Assembly: GCA_038501785.1 (NCBI GenBank)
Contig: JBAMJR010000097.1
Coordinates: forward strand, 2,472,501 to 2,536,500
DNA length: 64,000 nt
DNA from: Myoxocephalus aenaeus
Taxonomy: Eukaryota; Chordata; Actinopteri; Perciformes; Cottidae
Direction of reading: 5' to 3'
The notes under the pieces were generated by a model that was not told the origin of the DNA, searched no databases, and saw only the letters and a program-made list of their open reading frames with translations. Position 1 is the stretch's first letter; each line of letters begins with the position of its first letter. A program made the position numbers and the translations under genes. Shown piece after piece: positions 45,458 through 59,329 of the stretch.

Positions 45458-46829
45458 TTACTATTTCCTTATTATTTGCAAATGCCTGTAAGGCCATAAA
45501 TAACCTCAACTCATCACATGAATCAAACAATCAAAGGGATTTCTGGACCAGATGAAGTTTGCTTTCACTCCACTTACTGCACCCATATGTCAGCAAATGA
45601 AAATCAGAACATTTTGTATTGAAGGGAGACGTATTCACTTGAACAAGCACGTGTGTCTCGCTGCTGTTACCAGTTTCTTGTGGGAGAAGAGGTGACTGCT
45701 TGGAGACGTTCATATTGGATGTGTGTTCAGTATGACTGCTTCAATTTGAGTATTGTAAACAGGCTTAGTTCTGTGGGAAAGACATGTTTATTTTCAGATA
45801 GGCAGATAGATGCACCGTATTGCTGTATGCATAGGATAAATACACTGCGGTGTTTTGTCAAACATGCTTATCAGAAAACATATTCTCACTGGGTTCTTAA
45901 AAAAATAACTTCTTGACTTCTGTCTGTCATGGACCCGTCAGACTGGTCGGGACCATATTCTGCTCTAGTTACGGCCATCTGTGGGTGCCACTGTCCATCG
46001 CTTCGTTTGGCTTCCTGATCTCGCTGACCATACGGTTTTCTCTGGGCTTTGTGCATCCAGGCAGCCGAACCTAATGCTCCTGCAATGCTCACATCCAGGA
46101 AAACACCATTTGTTGAACATAATTGAATGTGTTCATGCCCAGAAGGGCAGGCAGATCAAGACCATTCAAAAAAAATAATTACAAAAACAGCATGGAAAAT
46201 CCTCCCCCCTCACAGTGTTTGTGAACATTACTTTGACTGATGGTGATAGTTCACTAATAAGAAACATGCAGAAACCAACACTTTGCCACCGTCTTCTGCT
46301 CAAGGACACAGAAAGTGAGACATCAGCTGTAGCTCCCTTTGAAGTTATGACTGACTCAGGCTTTTATTGTACAGAGTGGAGGCTATTTCAAAGAATTCCT
46401 CACATTTTTCTTGATGTGTCATCAGTTACTCCTCTTTGTCATGGGGAATCGTTATTTTTGGAGTCACCTTTTCCTTCTGTTCACTCTTTTCACATTGCCG
46501 CACACAAATTGGCATTTTTGCTTCTTTTGTGAAATCTTCTCTGAATCCCTTCACCAAGGTTGCAGTTAGAGTCGGGTTGTTGATGGTTTTGTTTATTTTA
46601 AGATATTAGAAAACTAAATTATTAGTTAAAATCCTCACATGACACAAGGCTGACTCCCAGTGGTGGGCGCAAAACCAGTGGAGGGAAAAACATGTGAATT
46701 GTGGGTAACATGTTTTTCCTTGTGTAGTATTTCTGTTGTAAAAATGGTTACTGATTAACCAATTAATCCACTAATTATTTAGCTCTAGAATGGAGCAAAT
46801 AGGGACTAATCAGTGTTATGCAGTGTTAG

Positions 46830-47380
46830 ATCTGCATACTAATCTACTACTCAGTATGGGTAGTAGATCAGTATGTACTCCATACTACCTACTAAATGAA
46901 CAATTATGTATGATTTTACAAGCAGACTGTTGAACACTGAATATATGTGCTAGTATGCTCAAGCGACAGATGGGTCGGTTTCAAGGCACCCCACCAGCGT
47001 CTCCGTCACATCTCTGAAAACAAACACGGCAAAACAGCCCGTATTTAGATAAACCGATCACATATTGGGGAATCTCAATGCCTACTTTCTCGCCTGAAAT
47101 CATATTATAAGGGACAAAAACAGTGACATATTAACAACTTGTAGCCTGGCTCCAAATCTCACATGGCTGACATCTGGTCTCAAAGCACCCAGACTCGCAG
47201 TGCATTGTGGGTATGTGAGTATGTGCAGTAAACTCATTTTCGCATGCTCATACTGTACATTTTTGTTAATGTGGTATACATGGGGGCATTTATTGCGTAC
47301 ACAAAATCCACATACTATGCAGTGTCAACACACTATATACTACATTTCACGCCATTATTACTGTCCGATTGCGGCCCGAG
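46830..47380. repeat. Region of repeated CAGTATG/TACTAC-type motifs, probable decayed repeat
   Basis: Short motifs such as AGTATGGGTAGTAGATCAGT, CATACTACCTACTAAATGAA and CATACTATGCAGTGTCAACA recur across about 550 bases next to the LINE. They look like decayed copies of a dispersed repeat. No termini were fixed. Confidence 0.3.
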
Positions 47381-47439
47381 TCAAACCTCCAACTGGGCCA
47401 AAGAGAAAAGACGACCAGTGTCACCAGGATGATGAGGTT

Positions 47440-49140
47440 TAATTCAATTCAATTCAGTTTATTTTACATCACAAATACAAGTTTGCCTCGTAGGGCTTTA
47501 CAATCTGTATACATAGCATCCCTGTCCCGGGACCTCACATCGGATCAGGAAAAACTCCTCAATAAAGATAGTAAAAACCCTTTCACAGGGAAAAAAGGGG
47601 AAGAAACCTGAGGGAGAGCAACAGAGGAGGATCCCTCTCCCCGGATGGACAGAAGCAATAGATGTCATGTGGCCAGAATGAATAGCGTAGCAGAGTTACA
47701 GCACATTCAATGAATATGACAGAAATTATTCATATAATGAGTAGTAGGCATGGTCCATGATCCAGATAACCACAATCCATGAAGCAGAAGGAGGTTCTGC
47801 CGATGACTGAAAGCTCTAGCCCCCAACCTACTTTTTAAGACTCTGGGAACCACAAGTAACCCTGCATTCAGTGAGCGTAACGCTCTAGTGGGATAATATG
47901 GCACTATAAGCTCCTTAAGATATGATGGTGCATCACCAGTTAAGGCTTTGTAGGTGAGGAGAAGGATTTTAAATATGATTCTCGATCTTACAGGAAGCCA
48001 GTGGAGAGCAGCTAGTACAGGAGTAATGTGATCTCTCTTCCGAGTCCTTGTTAGTACACGAGCTGCAGCATTCTGGATCAGCTGGAGAGACCCAAGGGAC
48101 TTTCCGGAGCAGCCTGATAATACGGAGTTACAGTAATCCAGTCTTGAAGTAACAAATGCATGGATCAATGTTTCTGCATCACTTTGAGACAGGATGTGCC
48201 GGATCTTTGAGATGTTCCGTAGGTGAAAAAAGGCAGTCCTTGAGATCTGTTTCACGTGGGAGCCAAAGGACAGGTCCTGGTCAAAAATAACTCAGAGGTT
48301 CCTTACGGTGGTGGTGGATGCCAGAGCGATGCCATCCAGAGAAACCATATCATCAGATAATTTGATTTCTGAGGTGTTCTGGGCCGAGTAGAATGACTTC
48401 AGTCTTGTCCGAGTTCAGCAGCAGGAAGTTGCAGGTCATCCAGGTTTTGATGTCTTTAAGACACGCTTGAAGTTTAGCGACCTGGTGGATTTCATCTGGC
48501 TTGATCGACAAATATAGTTGAGTATCATCGGCATAACAGTGAAAGTTTATGGCGTGTTTTCTGATAATATTGCCTAAAGGAAGCATATATAAGGTGAATA
48601 AAATTGGTCCAAGCACAGAACCTTGTGGAACTCCATGACGAACGGCGGTGGTCATCGAGGCCTCATCGTTTACAAATACAAACTGAGATCTATCTGATAA
48701 ATACGACTTAAACCAGCTTAATGCTGTACCTTTAATACCAATCGACTGGTCTAGTCTCTGTAATAAGATGTCATGGTCAATGGTGTCGAATGCTGCACTA
48801 AGGTCTAACAAGACAAGTACAGAGACAAGTCCCCTATCTGATGCAACTAGAAGGTCATTAGTAATTGTCACTAGTCCTGTCTCTGTGCTATGATGCTTTC
48901 TAAATCCTGACTGAAACTCCTCAAATAAGCTATTGTTATGTAAAAAGTCACACAACTGATTTGTGACTTCTCCAGTATCTTAGAGAGGAAAAGAAGGTTA
49001 GAGATAGGTCTGTAGTTAGCCAACACCTCTGGATCCAGGGTGGGCTTCTTAAGAAGAGGTTTAATTACAGCTACTTTAAAAGACTGTGGTACATGACCCA
49101 TTAGTAAAGACCCATTTATAATATCTAGTAGAGAGGTTTA
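47440..49140 (-). mobile_element. 5'-truncated, inactivated LINE (L2-like reverse transcriptase)
   Basis: Minus-strand frames carry reverse-transcriptase signatures: FKVAVIKPLLKKPTLDPEVL, ANYRPISNL, EEFQSGFRKHHSTET, LDLSAAFDTIDHDIL, HGVPQGSVLGPILFTLYMLP and the catalytic-type CYADDTQLY. The C-terminal part (RLDYCNSVLSG, ALHWLPVRSRIIFK) follows. The 3' end is marked by AATTC repeats at 47441-47456. These features are typical of teleost L2-clade elements. The copy is dead: a frame change near 48961-48970, another near 48375, and an in-frame TGA at 48292-48294. It lacks the N-terminal endonuclease and starts abruptly within the polymerase domain near 49140. Confidence 0.88.
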
Positions 49141-49535
49141 GTGTGTGTCATAGAAATTAAAGAGTGAGACAAAAGGAGTTGTATAATTAGAAGAACCCAA
49201 ACTCCATGCAAAAATAATGTCATCGCAAACCCTGATTTAACAATTAATCTCAGTCATCAATGCTTTGATATATAAAGTCCTATATTTTCTGTTTTTGATC
49301 TCTTTTGAGGCACTGTCTTAAAAGCTTCAAGAAGCTTATTTGAATGTGGAAAAATATCTTTGGTTTTGTGACAAGCAAGAAAGTAGTTCTGACACTCTAT
49401 TGATGTTATGTAATCTTGTCTGAAAGCAGAAGATTAGAGAGCCGAATTTGACTTGAAGAGGTAGAATTAATCAGAAAAGACAATTAAATGAGAATAATAA
49501 TATTACCATGGTGAGAGACAAGCAATCGTTTAGGG

Positions 49536-50438
49536 CAGTGGTTCTCAACTGGTCTGGCTCCAGGACCCACTATCATCCCTGAATGACAAGCCGCGACCCA
49601 AATCGAGGAACATTCTCAACTTCTCCAATGTATTTAATGAAAAGATGGTGCAGTTTGAACCTGAGATAGTACAGAATATGTATGCTAACACAAAAACAAG
49701 TTTAATAACCAAAACGAGCAGCTGGTGGCGATGATAGAGAGGGAACTATTCCCTTTTACACTCAATTAGCTGCATTTTAATTAAAAAACTAAAACTGCAT
49801 CTTCAGGACACGAGGTATTACAACATATATAACCATTCAGAATCTTCAGCTATTTTTAAACAGACTCAACAGCTTTCATGCACAAACAGTCCAACAACTA
49901 AAAAGAAGTTTCAAAAAGACTGAAATGACCTAACTTTAACTGAGAACACACACTCACCGAATCTATGACCAACACTTTACTGTGGAGCACGTCACTGTGT
50001 TGAGGAGCAGCTTTTCCACTAACTCAAAATAAATTAAACAAAAGTGGAATTCAAAAGTATTCATATATACAACATTAACTTCTCTTGTGATTACCTCATC
50101 AGTAAATACTGAAAAACATTGTGCTTTACAGAAAATTAAGCAGCACTCAATTCTCCTCCCAACCCCTGAGTTTTTTCCTGTCATGCAGGCAGCGCCATCA
50201 GTTGTGAATGTTATATTCAGTAGGCTGTTTAATTTAATTATCCTAAAAACCCAGAGTCTCCCTCATATCAGGATGGTTTGACCCAACCTGGCCCACGCTG
50301 CTGAAAACATGGAGGGACAAGTGCAAAACCAGTTGAAACCAGAGCCGGCAAAATAACGACACTCCGCTGCATAAAAAAGTCCTTTCAAAATGCGACCCAC
50401 TGAAAACGGGTCCGCGGCCCACCAGTTGAGAATCACTG
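49536..50438. mobile_element. Non-autonomous hAT-type element, 18-bp terminal inverted repeat
   Basis: The left end CAGTGGTTCTCAACTGGT and the right end ACCAGTTGAGAATCACTG are inverted copies with one mismatch. The flanks GTTTAGGG (49528-49535) and ATTTAAGG (50439-50446) agree at six of eight bases and differ only by transitions, consistent with an aged 8-bp target duplication. The 903-bp interior has only short chance frames. Confidence 0.8.
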
Positions 50439-51469
50439 ATTTAAGGGTCATATTGGATTTTAAAGGAATAGTTCGGTATTTTGGGAAGTATTCATATTTT
50501 GTTGATCAACCATGTCTTGAGTGCAGTGAATTCCTTGACTCTTTATTATTATTATTTTTTATTATTATTTATTCATTTAACTTTTTACGTGTACAAAGAC
50601 TATTAGGCTGCCCTGTCTTTATGCTCAGTTAGGTCGAACTTAATAGAACAAATTCAAACTGTTCCCTGAAAATAATATACAGTAAATTTGTACTTCAGTA
50701 TTTCAATCAAACCCTGCAATACTACTGATGATTAAAACATCATAAAGCTTTTAAAAACAATGCATTGGGGCCAGAATCAGGCACATTGCTCCACTTGTTC
50801 CTGTGGATGACAGCCAATCACAGCAAAAGCTAGAGATGCTGGACCTAATTATTTTGGGAGTGAAATTAAATAAGTGTCACTGTTCTGTAATCTAACATTC
50901 AATAGACCAAAATAGATATTAACAGTCTCCAATCTAAATGTCAGAATGTGATTCATCAGCTTTTTATAGTGTCGTTGAGGACAAAGGAATGGATGACACC
51001 AGTTGCTCTCAGTAGATCGGAGGCCACATTAAACTTAATCAAATTGCCTGAGATAATAAATATTAGGGTGCTAGCTTGGTTCATTGAATCATTGGGAAAA
51101 ATGATTAGAAGAATTTTAAGGACCATCAAATGAAATTCCTTCCTGCAGGGATACGACAGATGTTTGACAACAGACTGAGTTCCCTCAGTTGTGAGACTCC
51201 CTGTGAGGGACCCCTGCTGTGAACAAACAAGACATCCATTGTCTGAAGAGTTATTGATATCATGACGACCCAGGAAAATGAGACAGTCAAGCAGTGTAAG
51301 AAGAAGCTTTTGTTTATTTGTCATACTTCAATCGGACAAGATGACGAGAATAATACCTGGAAATGTAGAAGGAAGGAGGATCCTGACCGCTTTGACAGTT
51401 ATGTGGGCGGAAGGATGTTACGTAACTCAGTCAATGGTGGATTTACCAAGAAACTCTGCAGTTACACGA

Positions 51470-52175
51470 TGAACATGAGGTTGACATCTTGGATCAGAGT
51501 ACACATACCTTGACTATTGAATTGATTGTCAATTCTCCCTGACTCTCCCTATATAGCGTCACCAGCAGGTCAAAGTTTTCACTGATTATTTTCCTTTAGG
51601 GCAAGCACGAGGTTGACATTTTAGTTTTCTTGTGAAACATCTCGATAACTATTGGATGGATTATCATGGAACTTAGTATGGACATGCATGGTCCTCAGGG
51701 GATGAATTGTAATAACTTTGATGATTCCCTGACCTTTACGTCTAGCACCATCAGGTCAAAAGCTGATTTATTTTCAATGCTTTGGTTGATGACAATGGTT
51801 ATTTCCATTGTTTAGTGATGGATTAGCAAATATAAGCATGTTAAACTTAAGCGCATGATATATTCTAAATGAACTAGTATTGATGGGAAATGGACTGCAT
51901 TCACGCATTAACACACATATTCATACACTGGTGGCAGGGGTGACTATACAATGTGCCACCTTCCCATCAGAACCAACAGACAGTCTTTGATTGTAGTATC
52001 TAATGGACACTATGGCACGTAGGTCAAGAAATGAACCCCTGCCTTTATGATGAGTGGACGTTCGCTTTCCCCCTTGAGCCACAGCTGCCCATATTGTTGT
52101 CAGCATTTAGCTCAAACCACTGCTGTGCCTAATTACACCCTCTGTGCTGCTGTGGCTGCAGACACTTTGCTCTCT
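51470..52175. repeat. Dispersed fish repeat, copy 1, split by a SINE
   Basis: It contains GAGGTTGACAT, CTATTGGATGGATTATCATG, TAGCACCATCAGGTCAA and, after the SINE-like segment, GTCAGCATTTAGCTCAAA. The same ordered motifs occur at 59330-59645. The class is not determined; it is a dispersed element common in percomorph introns as I recall. Confidence 0.55.
51885..52090 (-). mobile_element. tRNA-derived SINE, minus orientation, degraded
   Basis: The stretch ending CTTGAGCCACAGCTGCCC near 52088 is the reverse complement of a tRNA-like SINE head (GGGCAGCTGTGGCTCAAG). Upstream sequence includes tail-like GAAATGGACTGCATTC (51887-51902). It seems to be a decayed relative of the SINE at 30152 in the opposite orientation. 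Confidence 0.5.
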
Positions 52176-55100
52176 TTATTACTTACATTACAAGTTGCCC
52201 AAAAGTGCACGAACAAAACTTTATTTAAGGTCATATTATTATGGTAATATTCTTTCAAGATGATATTAGGTTCACAGGCGCTTTATGAATTAAAATCGGA
52301 TGCTTCATAGTGAGCTGAGAGGACGCATGTGCTCTTGAATCCCACATTATGTTAACCTGGCAAGGGAAAGAAATGCAAAGCCGCCCTGATGTTACAAATC
52401 ACGCAGGCCTGAAACAAATATTGGTTTTCCTGGCCGAGCGAAGCTTGTGAAAGCAGCACTTCTCCTAAAGCAATAAAGGCCAGACAGTCATGAAGACAGA
52501 TGGAGGTTATCGCGCCCATCTAGCATGTCCGACGGCACAGGTCCAGATAAGGCCCTGCTGGGGACCACCGCAGGGGGAAACAGACACAGGGCTCTCAATG
52601 AGACGGCAGTAATGGGGTTTCACCATCACACATCTGCCTCAGCAAAAATGTGGTGTGGATTTGAGGAAGTGAGAGGGAGAAAGAGAGACAGTCCATTAGG
52701 GTTGATCCACAGCTTTTTTTGTTTGCCTGCTGCGCTGCGATCATAGCCAATCAGTGTATTACACTCAGTGGCTACTTGCACTGGCACATGTTTAGCGTTA
52801 TCGACAGATGAAGCTCACACATCAGTGTGCCGGAGTGACATCTTGAGGAAGCATCTGCCTAAAGGATGCTAATGACACTTCCTCGTTAATGGTAGACGCA
52901 GGTAAACGGCTCATGCTTCATTTTGTACGTAAAATGGTTTGTGCTCAGCGTCAACAGGCATCGCATCCAACCTGAAGGATTGACGGCTCTCTGTTTGGAC
53001 TGCGTAGACAGCAGACAGACTGACATATGGTTGTCATTATAATCAAGAAGTTAAGGTGCGAGAGATGGAAGTGGCGGAGAACTGAGGGAGGAATATGGAA
53101 ACGGATTGCACGCTGCTGAGCACTCACTTAACATTCACATGCACACACGATAATCGTACAGCTGCTTTCATAATTAGGTTTTGAAGGGGCGGGGGGGGGT
53201 TTTGGACAAATATTCCTTTTCTGCAGTCCATGCATTACCCTGCACTCGTGAAGCCACGTCTACATCCATTACATTTTCTGCACCACCAAACCCATACATT
53301 ATTACAAGTTCAACTCAAGCCTACTTTTATCAGAGGGCGACATCTTCTCAAAGGCTCTATTTTCAGCCTACGTGAGGCAGATTATGTAATTCCGCAGCCT
53401 GCCACATCCTCTGCTTTGAGACGGTTTGAAGCAGCTGTTGTTAAATGACTTTGCAGCCCCGCCACACTTCAAGCACCAGTGAGAGGAGTTAATAATTCAT
53501 CTAGTTGTGCAGCGTGTGTCTTTACTGTATATATATCTGGAGCTGGAGCTGTCTCACGCCGGCGGCTGGCACAGTCAGCTTTGATAGCGCGCTTCAAAGT
53601 ATTTAGTATGGTAGCGGAATATATAACAGTACGTTAAATATTGATAGGCTTGTCTGAAGATGTTGCCCATTTCTAGCGTCGGAATTGATTCATGAATTTG
53701 CGCTCAGCTGTTCCGATGAAAAAGGAGAGGATGCACTGCAGCTGATGGAAACCCCATGCAGTGCAGTTGAATTAACAAATCACACAAGACACCTCAGGAG
53801 GAAAACATGGCTCTCTAGGGGTGTGCAAGTGCTATTTGCATGTGCCAATGCTGTCAATTGTACAGCTACAAAAACCAAGAATGCACTTCAAAGGGTTTGG
53901 AACATTTTACCTCTTGATTTTGGTCTTGAAAGAGCCAGCATTTACTGGATATTGCTCTAGATTTACATGACATCACAGTGGAGTTATTGACAGTACGGTT
54001 TTGCTTGTTCTCATTCAAGTATGTTCAGAGAGCATACCGTTTTACACTATTAGTCCCCTTTAAGAATGTATCTATAAAGCACGAGTGCCGTTTGTGCCAC
54101 TCCACTGTACTCCCACTGATTAGACATGAATTTCTGAGTGAGACCATAAGATGGTGCTATGTGCCTAAATTGGGATCTTTGGTGTGGAAAAGAAAACCCA
54201 CATCATGCTATAAGACAATGTTGCAAATATCGTCACTGATCTCCAGCTCATGTTCAGTAATTCTCACTGATGCTCTGCACATTGGGATTGTCATGCTTTT
54301 GTACATCTGATGAAGTCTGAGATGCGGTTGAAGGACGCTTCTAGGGCGTAGGGAACGGGCCGCTTTGCAAAAAGCTCTTTTACCCACTTCTCTCCTCTTC
54401 AGCCCCATGATAAGATTCACCCACGCTGCTTAGCATTCACCTATTGCGCACAGTGAGTCAGCTTATCTTTAGACTGCACGACTGAGAGGGTGAATCTCCG
54501 GCTGCAGCGAACAGGCCTTTGCAATAGATTTACATCACTTTCTCGCAGAGCGGAGCACTGGGGGGAAGCAGCACTGGGACACGGGCTAGCGGGCGCGGAC
54601 CAGAGACCCGTGAAGCATTCAATCTGTGTGCCATCACAACGCATCAGCTCGGTACCTCGGCCACGCTACCAGCCTGCGCACACACAGACGACTATTTGGA
54701 GAGGTATTAGCAGCCTGCCTAAATACTGCAAGGTCAACACCGGCGGAGTAGTAGGCAGAATTTAAACAGGCTGCCAGTTCAGTGTGAAGGCTTGGAGGAA
54801 GGATTGAACCGAGGAGGGAGACGCAACAGGTCGGCAGGGTCGTTTTTGCTGGATTTTCAGCATGTGACTGGTTCTTAGATCCGTCTTTAACAAGTCATAA
54901 TATTTTCTCAGAGGCTCTATGAAGACTTGTGTCGGTCCAAAGTACTTTACACTGTAATTAGCAGAATTTCTCACAGTTTATTAACCATAGTGTTTTGAGC
55001 AATTTTCCATGGACTACTGCAATTAATCATCGTAGGGACACACTTTATTACCATCAGGCTGCACCAAGAAGTGACCCGAGTCAGCATATATCGATGAAAG

Positions 55101-58100
55101 ACATTTAAATACTTTTAATTATTAAAAGGCGTTTTACACTAAAGCTCTGTAACTGGGGATTTCCTCACTGGAAAGAGTAGAGGGCAGTTGTAACAGTGTA
55201 GGAGCTCCAGGCAATTAGTGGACGCCGTTTGATTGACACCTTGTAGATTCCCCTGTGTCTGCAGCCTTTACGGATTTCTTTCCTTCAGGCACAACATACA
55301 TTTTGTTTTCTCACCGATAAGAGAAACAGTGTGTTTTCTGATTTAATCCTGCAGACTTATCTTGCTAAACCAATCAGGTGGTGTGTTGCGTCAGCCCTCG
55401 GTGTAAGAATTTGGGGAAATTGCTGAGGTGTGGAGAGTCATTCTAGGAAATAATGTTTGCACACACAAACTCACACATTATCTCCAGCCAGTTTTTGTAA
55501 TGGAACAAGCCTCCATGCAGCGGTAGCATGAGGATGCTCGAGACGACCGTAGCCGCCATTCATCTACACGCTGGCCAGATGCCCAGAGGAAAAGGGGAGG
55601 GGGGGTGAAAAGGGATGAAAAGGACTGGCTTGGCTGCATTGGTTTTTTGGAGGAAAAAGAAGAAAAACTGTTTGGCTAGGTACTGTAGATCTATTTCTTC
55701 TGGGAGAAATGATTAAAAAAAACAACACCTTTCACAGTGTGATACACCTCGGTAATGTTCCAGGGCCAAAACCCATTTCCAGATCATTGCTTTTTTTTCC
55801 AGGACCACTTCTGCCCTTTATCTACCACTTCCTTTCCCTCACCCACTTCTATTTTTACCTGGAATGATTTACACATACACTGCCACTCAACCGTCCCTTT
55901 TCCCTTTTAGATAGTTCCGCTTGTGTTTCGATATACGCACCGGGGGGGGCTCGGTGCAAAGACATCTGAAATGGATCCCAGTTTTTGTCACACTTTGACA
56001 GTGTTTGTAAAAAGTCATCCATAATGAATGGAGAGGCCTTCAGAGCCTCCTTCTTTGTCCCTCGAAACTTCCTTTTACTTTCATGTCATTTTATGCCAAC
56101 TTCTTTCCTCATGGGGGAGCTGTGATCTCTTATTCCAAGCCACGTTGGAACCAAATACTGCTGTAGTGGTGCCTTACAGCATGACACAAAAAAGCACACA
56201 CTCACACATTTGCTCACATATATTACGTTTGACCCCTGAAGGGACCATCTTAATTGCAAGAGAGCGATCTTTTGACCGCATGTCTTTGTTTTTCCGACAG
56301 TGCTAGCAGAGTAAGGCAGATAGAGTGGCCCTGTTATCACACCCAGCAAAAATATGAAATTGAAGGATTATTGTAAGTCCTGGCAGAGTGGTGGTCCTCT
56401 CCACTGCTATTTCATGGATTTCAGCATCCCTCTGACTACGGCTGGGGATTGAAATGCGTCTCAGCCGCAGAGGTTGAGGTATTATGGGATATAAATCACT
56501 GGTGTTACAGTTTTGTGAGGATGGACAGCATGGGTACGCCCACCTCATGCCTTGTATTCATCTTTAAAGAACACAGCTTGGCCCCAGTTCACGAGACCTT
56601 CTGAAAGATTAATCCTGTAACTTAAAACCACCCTGCCAGAACTCTGACAAAGATGGTCTGTAGTGTGGTAATATTGTCGGAGCCGTGCTGTTTGGTTTGC
56701 CTGTTGCCATTTGGGCTGTTAGATGAACAGGCGGATCGGCATGAGAACACAGGAGGGGGAGAATGAGAGGATGAGTAAAGACAGACTGTGTGGAGGAAGG
56801 CATGTCTTTCAGCCACAGCCCAGTGTGTTGGACAGGACACACGAGGAGGCTGACACAAAGACTGAGAAGCAATGCAGGGACATGTTTGATACTGACATGG
56901 GAACATGTATAAACACAGACTTTGGAAAAATCATCCCTGGTCATCACGTAAACTATATGAACAAACCTGTCAAATTATGACATTGTATTTTATGAGATGA
57001 TAAAGAGCCAGACCCATACTGCAATTCAGAGATTGATACCAATATTTCATTGCATTTCAATATTAGAATAGATTCCGCAATTCTTCACACCAAATTAGAT
57101 AGCATAGTAAAAAATAAACAACAATAAATCCCATGTACTTCAACATAAACGTATTTATCACTGTTTGCATACTAGTTTTTGCGACTTTATTGTTATAATC
57201 CCTGATGATCCGCCTCAAGTTTAAAAAAAAAAAAAAAAAGAGAATCCTTTATTAGGACACATCATGATAATGTTATAATTAACCCTCGTCCAATACTACT
57301 TTTTAATGAATAGAGCTTGAATGTATTGTAATGTACCTCAATGCAACATGCATACGTTAGCTGTTAGCTCCGTAATTCATCCAAGCAGGACTGTGCTGCC
57401 CACCATGCTGTAACAGCTGCTAGCTCTACTGCCTGCAGTTCCCATCACTGATTTGTTGTTCACAATGTGGCATCAGGGAAACTCGGACACAGTAGAAAAA
57501 CCCATTTACAGAATTCAATATCAATAACCGCTAAAAGTAAAAACACAAATGTAAAAGAATAAATACATAAACCCACGACCCTCTAAATAAGTGGTTATGG
57601 TTAACCCTCTGAACCCCAAAACCCGCCGGCAGGATGGAAAAGCATGTTTTCTCTTCAAACAATCGGCCAAACTGCACCATTTATCACCATTTGCACCTTA
57701 GAGGCTGTGAGATTTTCATCTTTCCGATGATCCTTGAACACATCATGTCTGATGAACGCTTCTGTCAGAACAAGCAACCAAAACTATGCTAACTATTTCA
57801 TCATCAAAAATGTTTTTCTCCACGTCTCATTTTAAATCTGAACTGCTGAGCACAGTGCATTGAGAGGGCAGGAGAGGCTGTAAGTAGAGGTTGTAAAAAT
57901 GTGAATATCTCTATATACAAAGCACATGGAGCCTCCTTTATTTTCAACATTGGCTAGCTTGTGAACACTTACCCCAAATGTTGGAAATATAGATTCCATT
58001 GTTTTTGTAAAAGAGGGAGAAAAATGTGACAGGAGCTAAAAACGACCCGAAACTGCTTGGGGTTCATGATGACTGGAGTAGAAGACAGAAACATTTCACA

Positions 58101-59329
58101 CATACACACTCACATTAAATTAAGTAGTGTGCGTGTGTGATATGAGCGACGTTGGGTTATGACATAAATAAATGATCCTGTCAGCAATTTAGCTCTCATT
58201 CACTACTTTTTGTTTCCATCTCTGAAGCAAGCTACAAGGCAGCTTTTGCTATCCATTATGTATGTCAACAAAGTAAAGTCAATGAAAACTGCATTTTCAA
58301 AGCATAGCTTTTCTATCTTTGGCACTCGTGCCAACATGTACATCACAACTGTGACAGGCTAAAATTGGCCAATAATTTCAACCCAGCTGAAGTATCGGTC
58401 TCGCTCTAGTGGAGACAGTTTAATATGAAATATTCACTGGTGAGTAGCAGTCACACACATGTCATTCTAGACATACAAAAGTAATACAGGCTTTGTTTAA
58501 GCTTTGAAGACACAGAATATTCAGGCTTTTGAAGGAGACTTTCTAGAGTAGCATCTGTAGCCTCTGCTCATATGTTTGTTATCTACTGAGTGTATCGTGT
58601 TTGAAAATGTCTTCCATGTTGAATCCCAAACTGCAGTGGCGGAGTGAAGCTGTGGAACAGTTTGTTCTCCTCATCAAAGTGCAGATACTGGCAGAGAGAA
58701 TTAGCAGCAGGGGAACGTTGATGACAGTCTGCTCTCTTCCTCTCTGTCCTCATTCACCCCCAAGAAGCTCTGCATTATTGATAAAACTGAATTCACAGGG
58801 CTTCCCCCATTTCCGAAACTGACTTTTCTCGCAGTTGAGTCTTGTAAGAGGGAGAGGCAAGATAAGGCACTTATATCTAGTGGGAGCATGGAGGAGGTTT
58901 ATGCTGTCCGACATCTGAAATCTTACATTCAGCACAGAGCATTGTTTGTTTTTAGGAGAAAAAAAGCAGCAACACTGTTGTAAGAACGGCCCTATTTCTT
59001 ATCGCATCCTGCCCAGTGGCTTGTCTGTTACATATTGTAATGGCAGCCCCATTAGACTTTATTTTCCTTTCTGTCGAGTAGAAAGGGAATATCGGAGGTA
59101 ATATACACTTTGAAAAATAAGTTGAATTTCAAAGGCGAGTAGTCAGAAACTCGATGTCAGATTGGCATTGAATAATGGATGAAGAGTGGCATAGAGATAT
59201 TTGGTTTCTCATCTTTTCTTTTCTCTGGAGATTGTAGGCTGTCTGGGAACAAACAGTACTTACTGTGCAGTGGTTGCCAAAACAGAAAATGTTATATTGA
59301 AAGCTTCAATATATCTTTAACTTTGAGTC

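Noticed and set aside
51262..51513. 83-codon plus-strand frame with a charged N-terminus (MTTQENETVKQCKKKLLF)
   Set aside because: It runs into the dispersed repeat at its 3' end, is within an intron, and has no recognisable domain.
53685..54310. Two consecutive plus-strand open frames of 91 and 110 codons
   Set aside because: No family resemblance, no splice sites joining them, and no conserved motif; consistent with chance frames in the dlgap2 intron.
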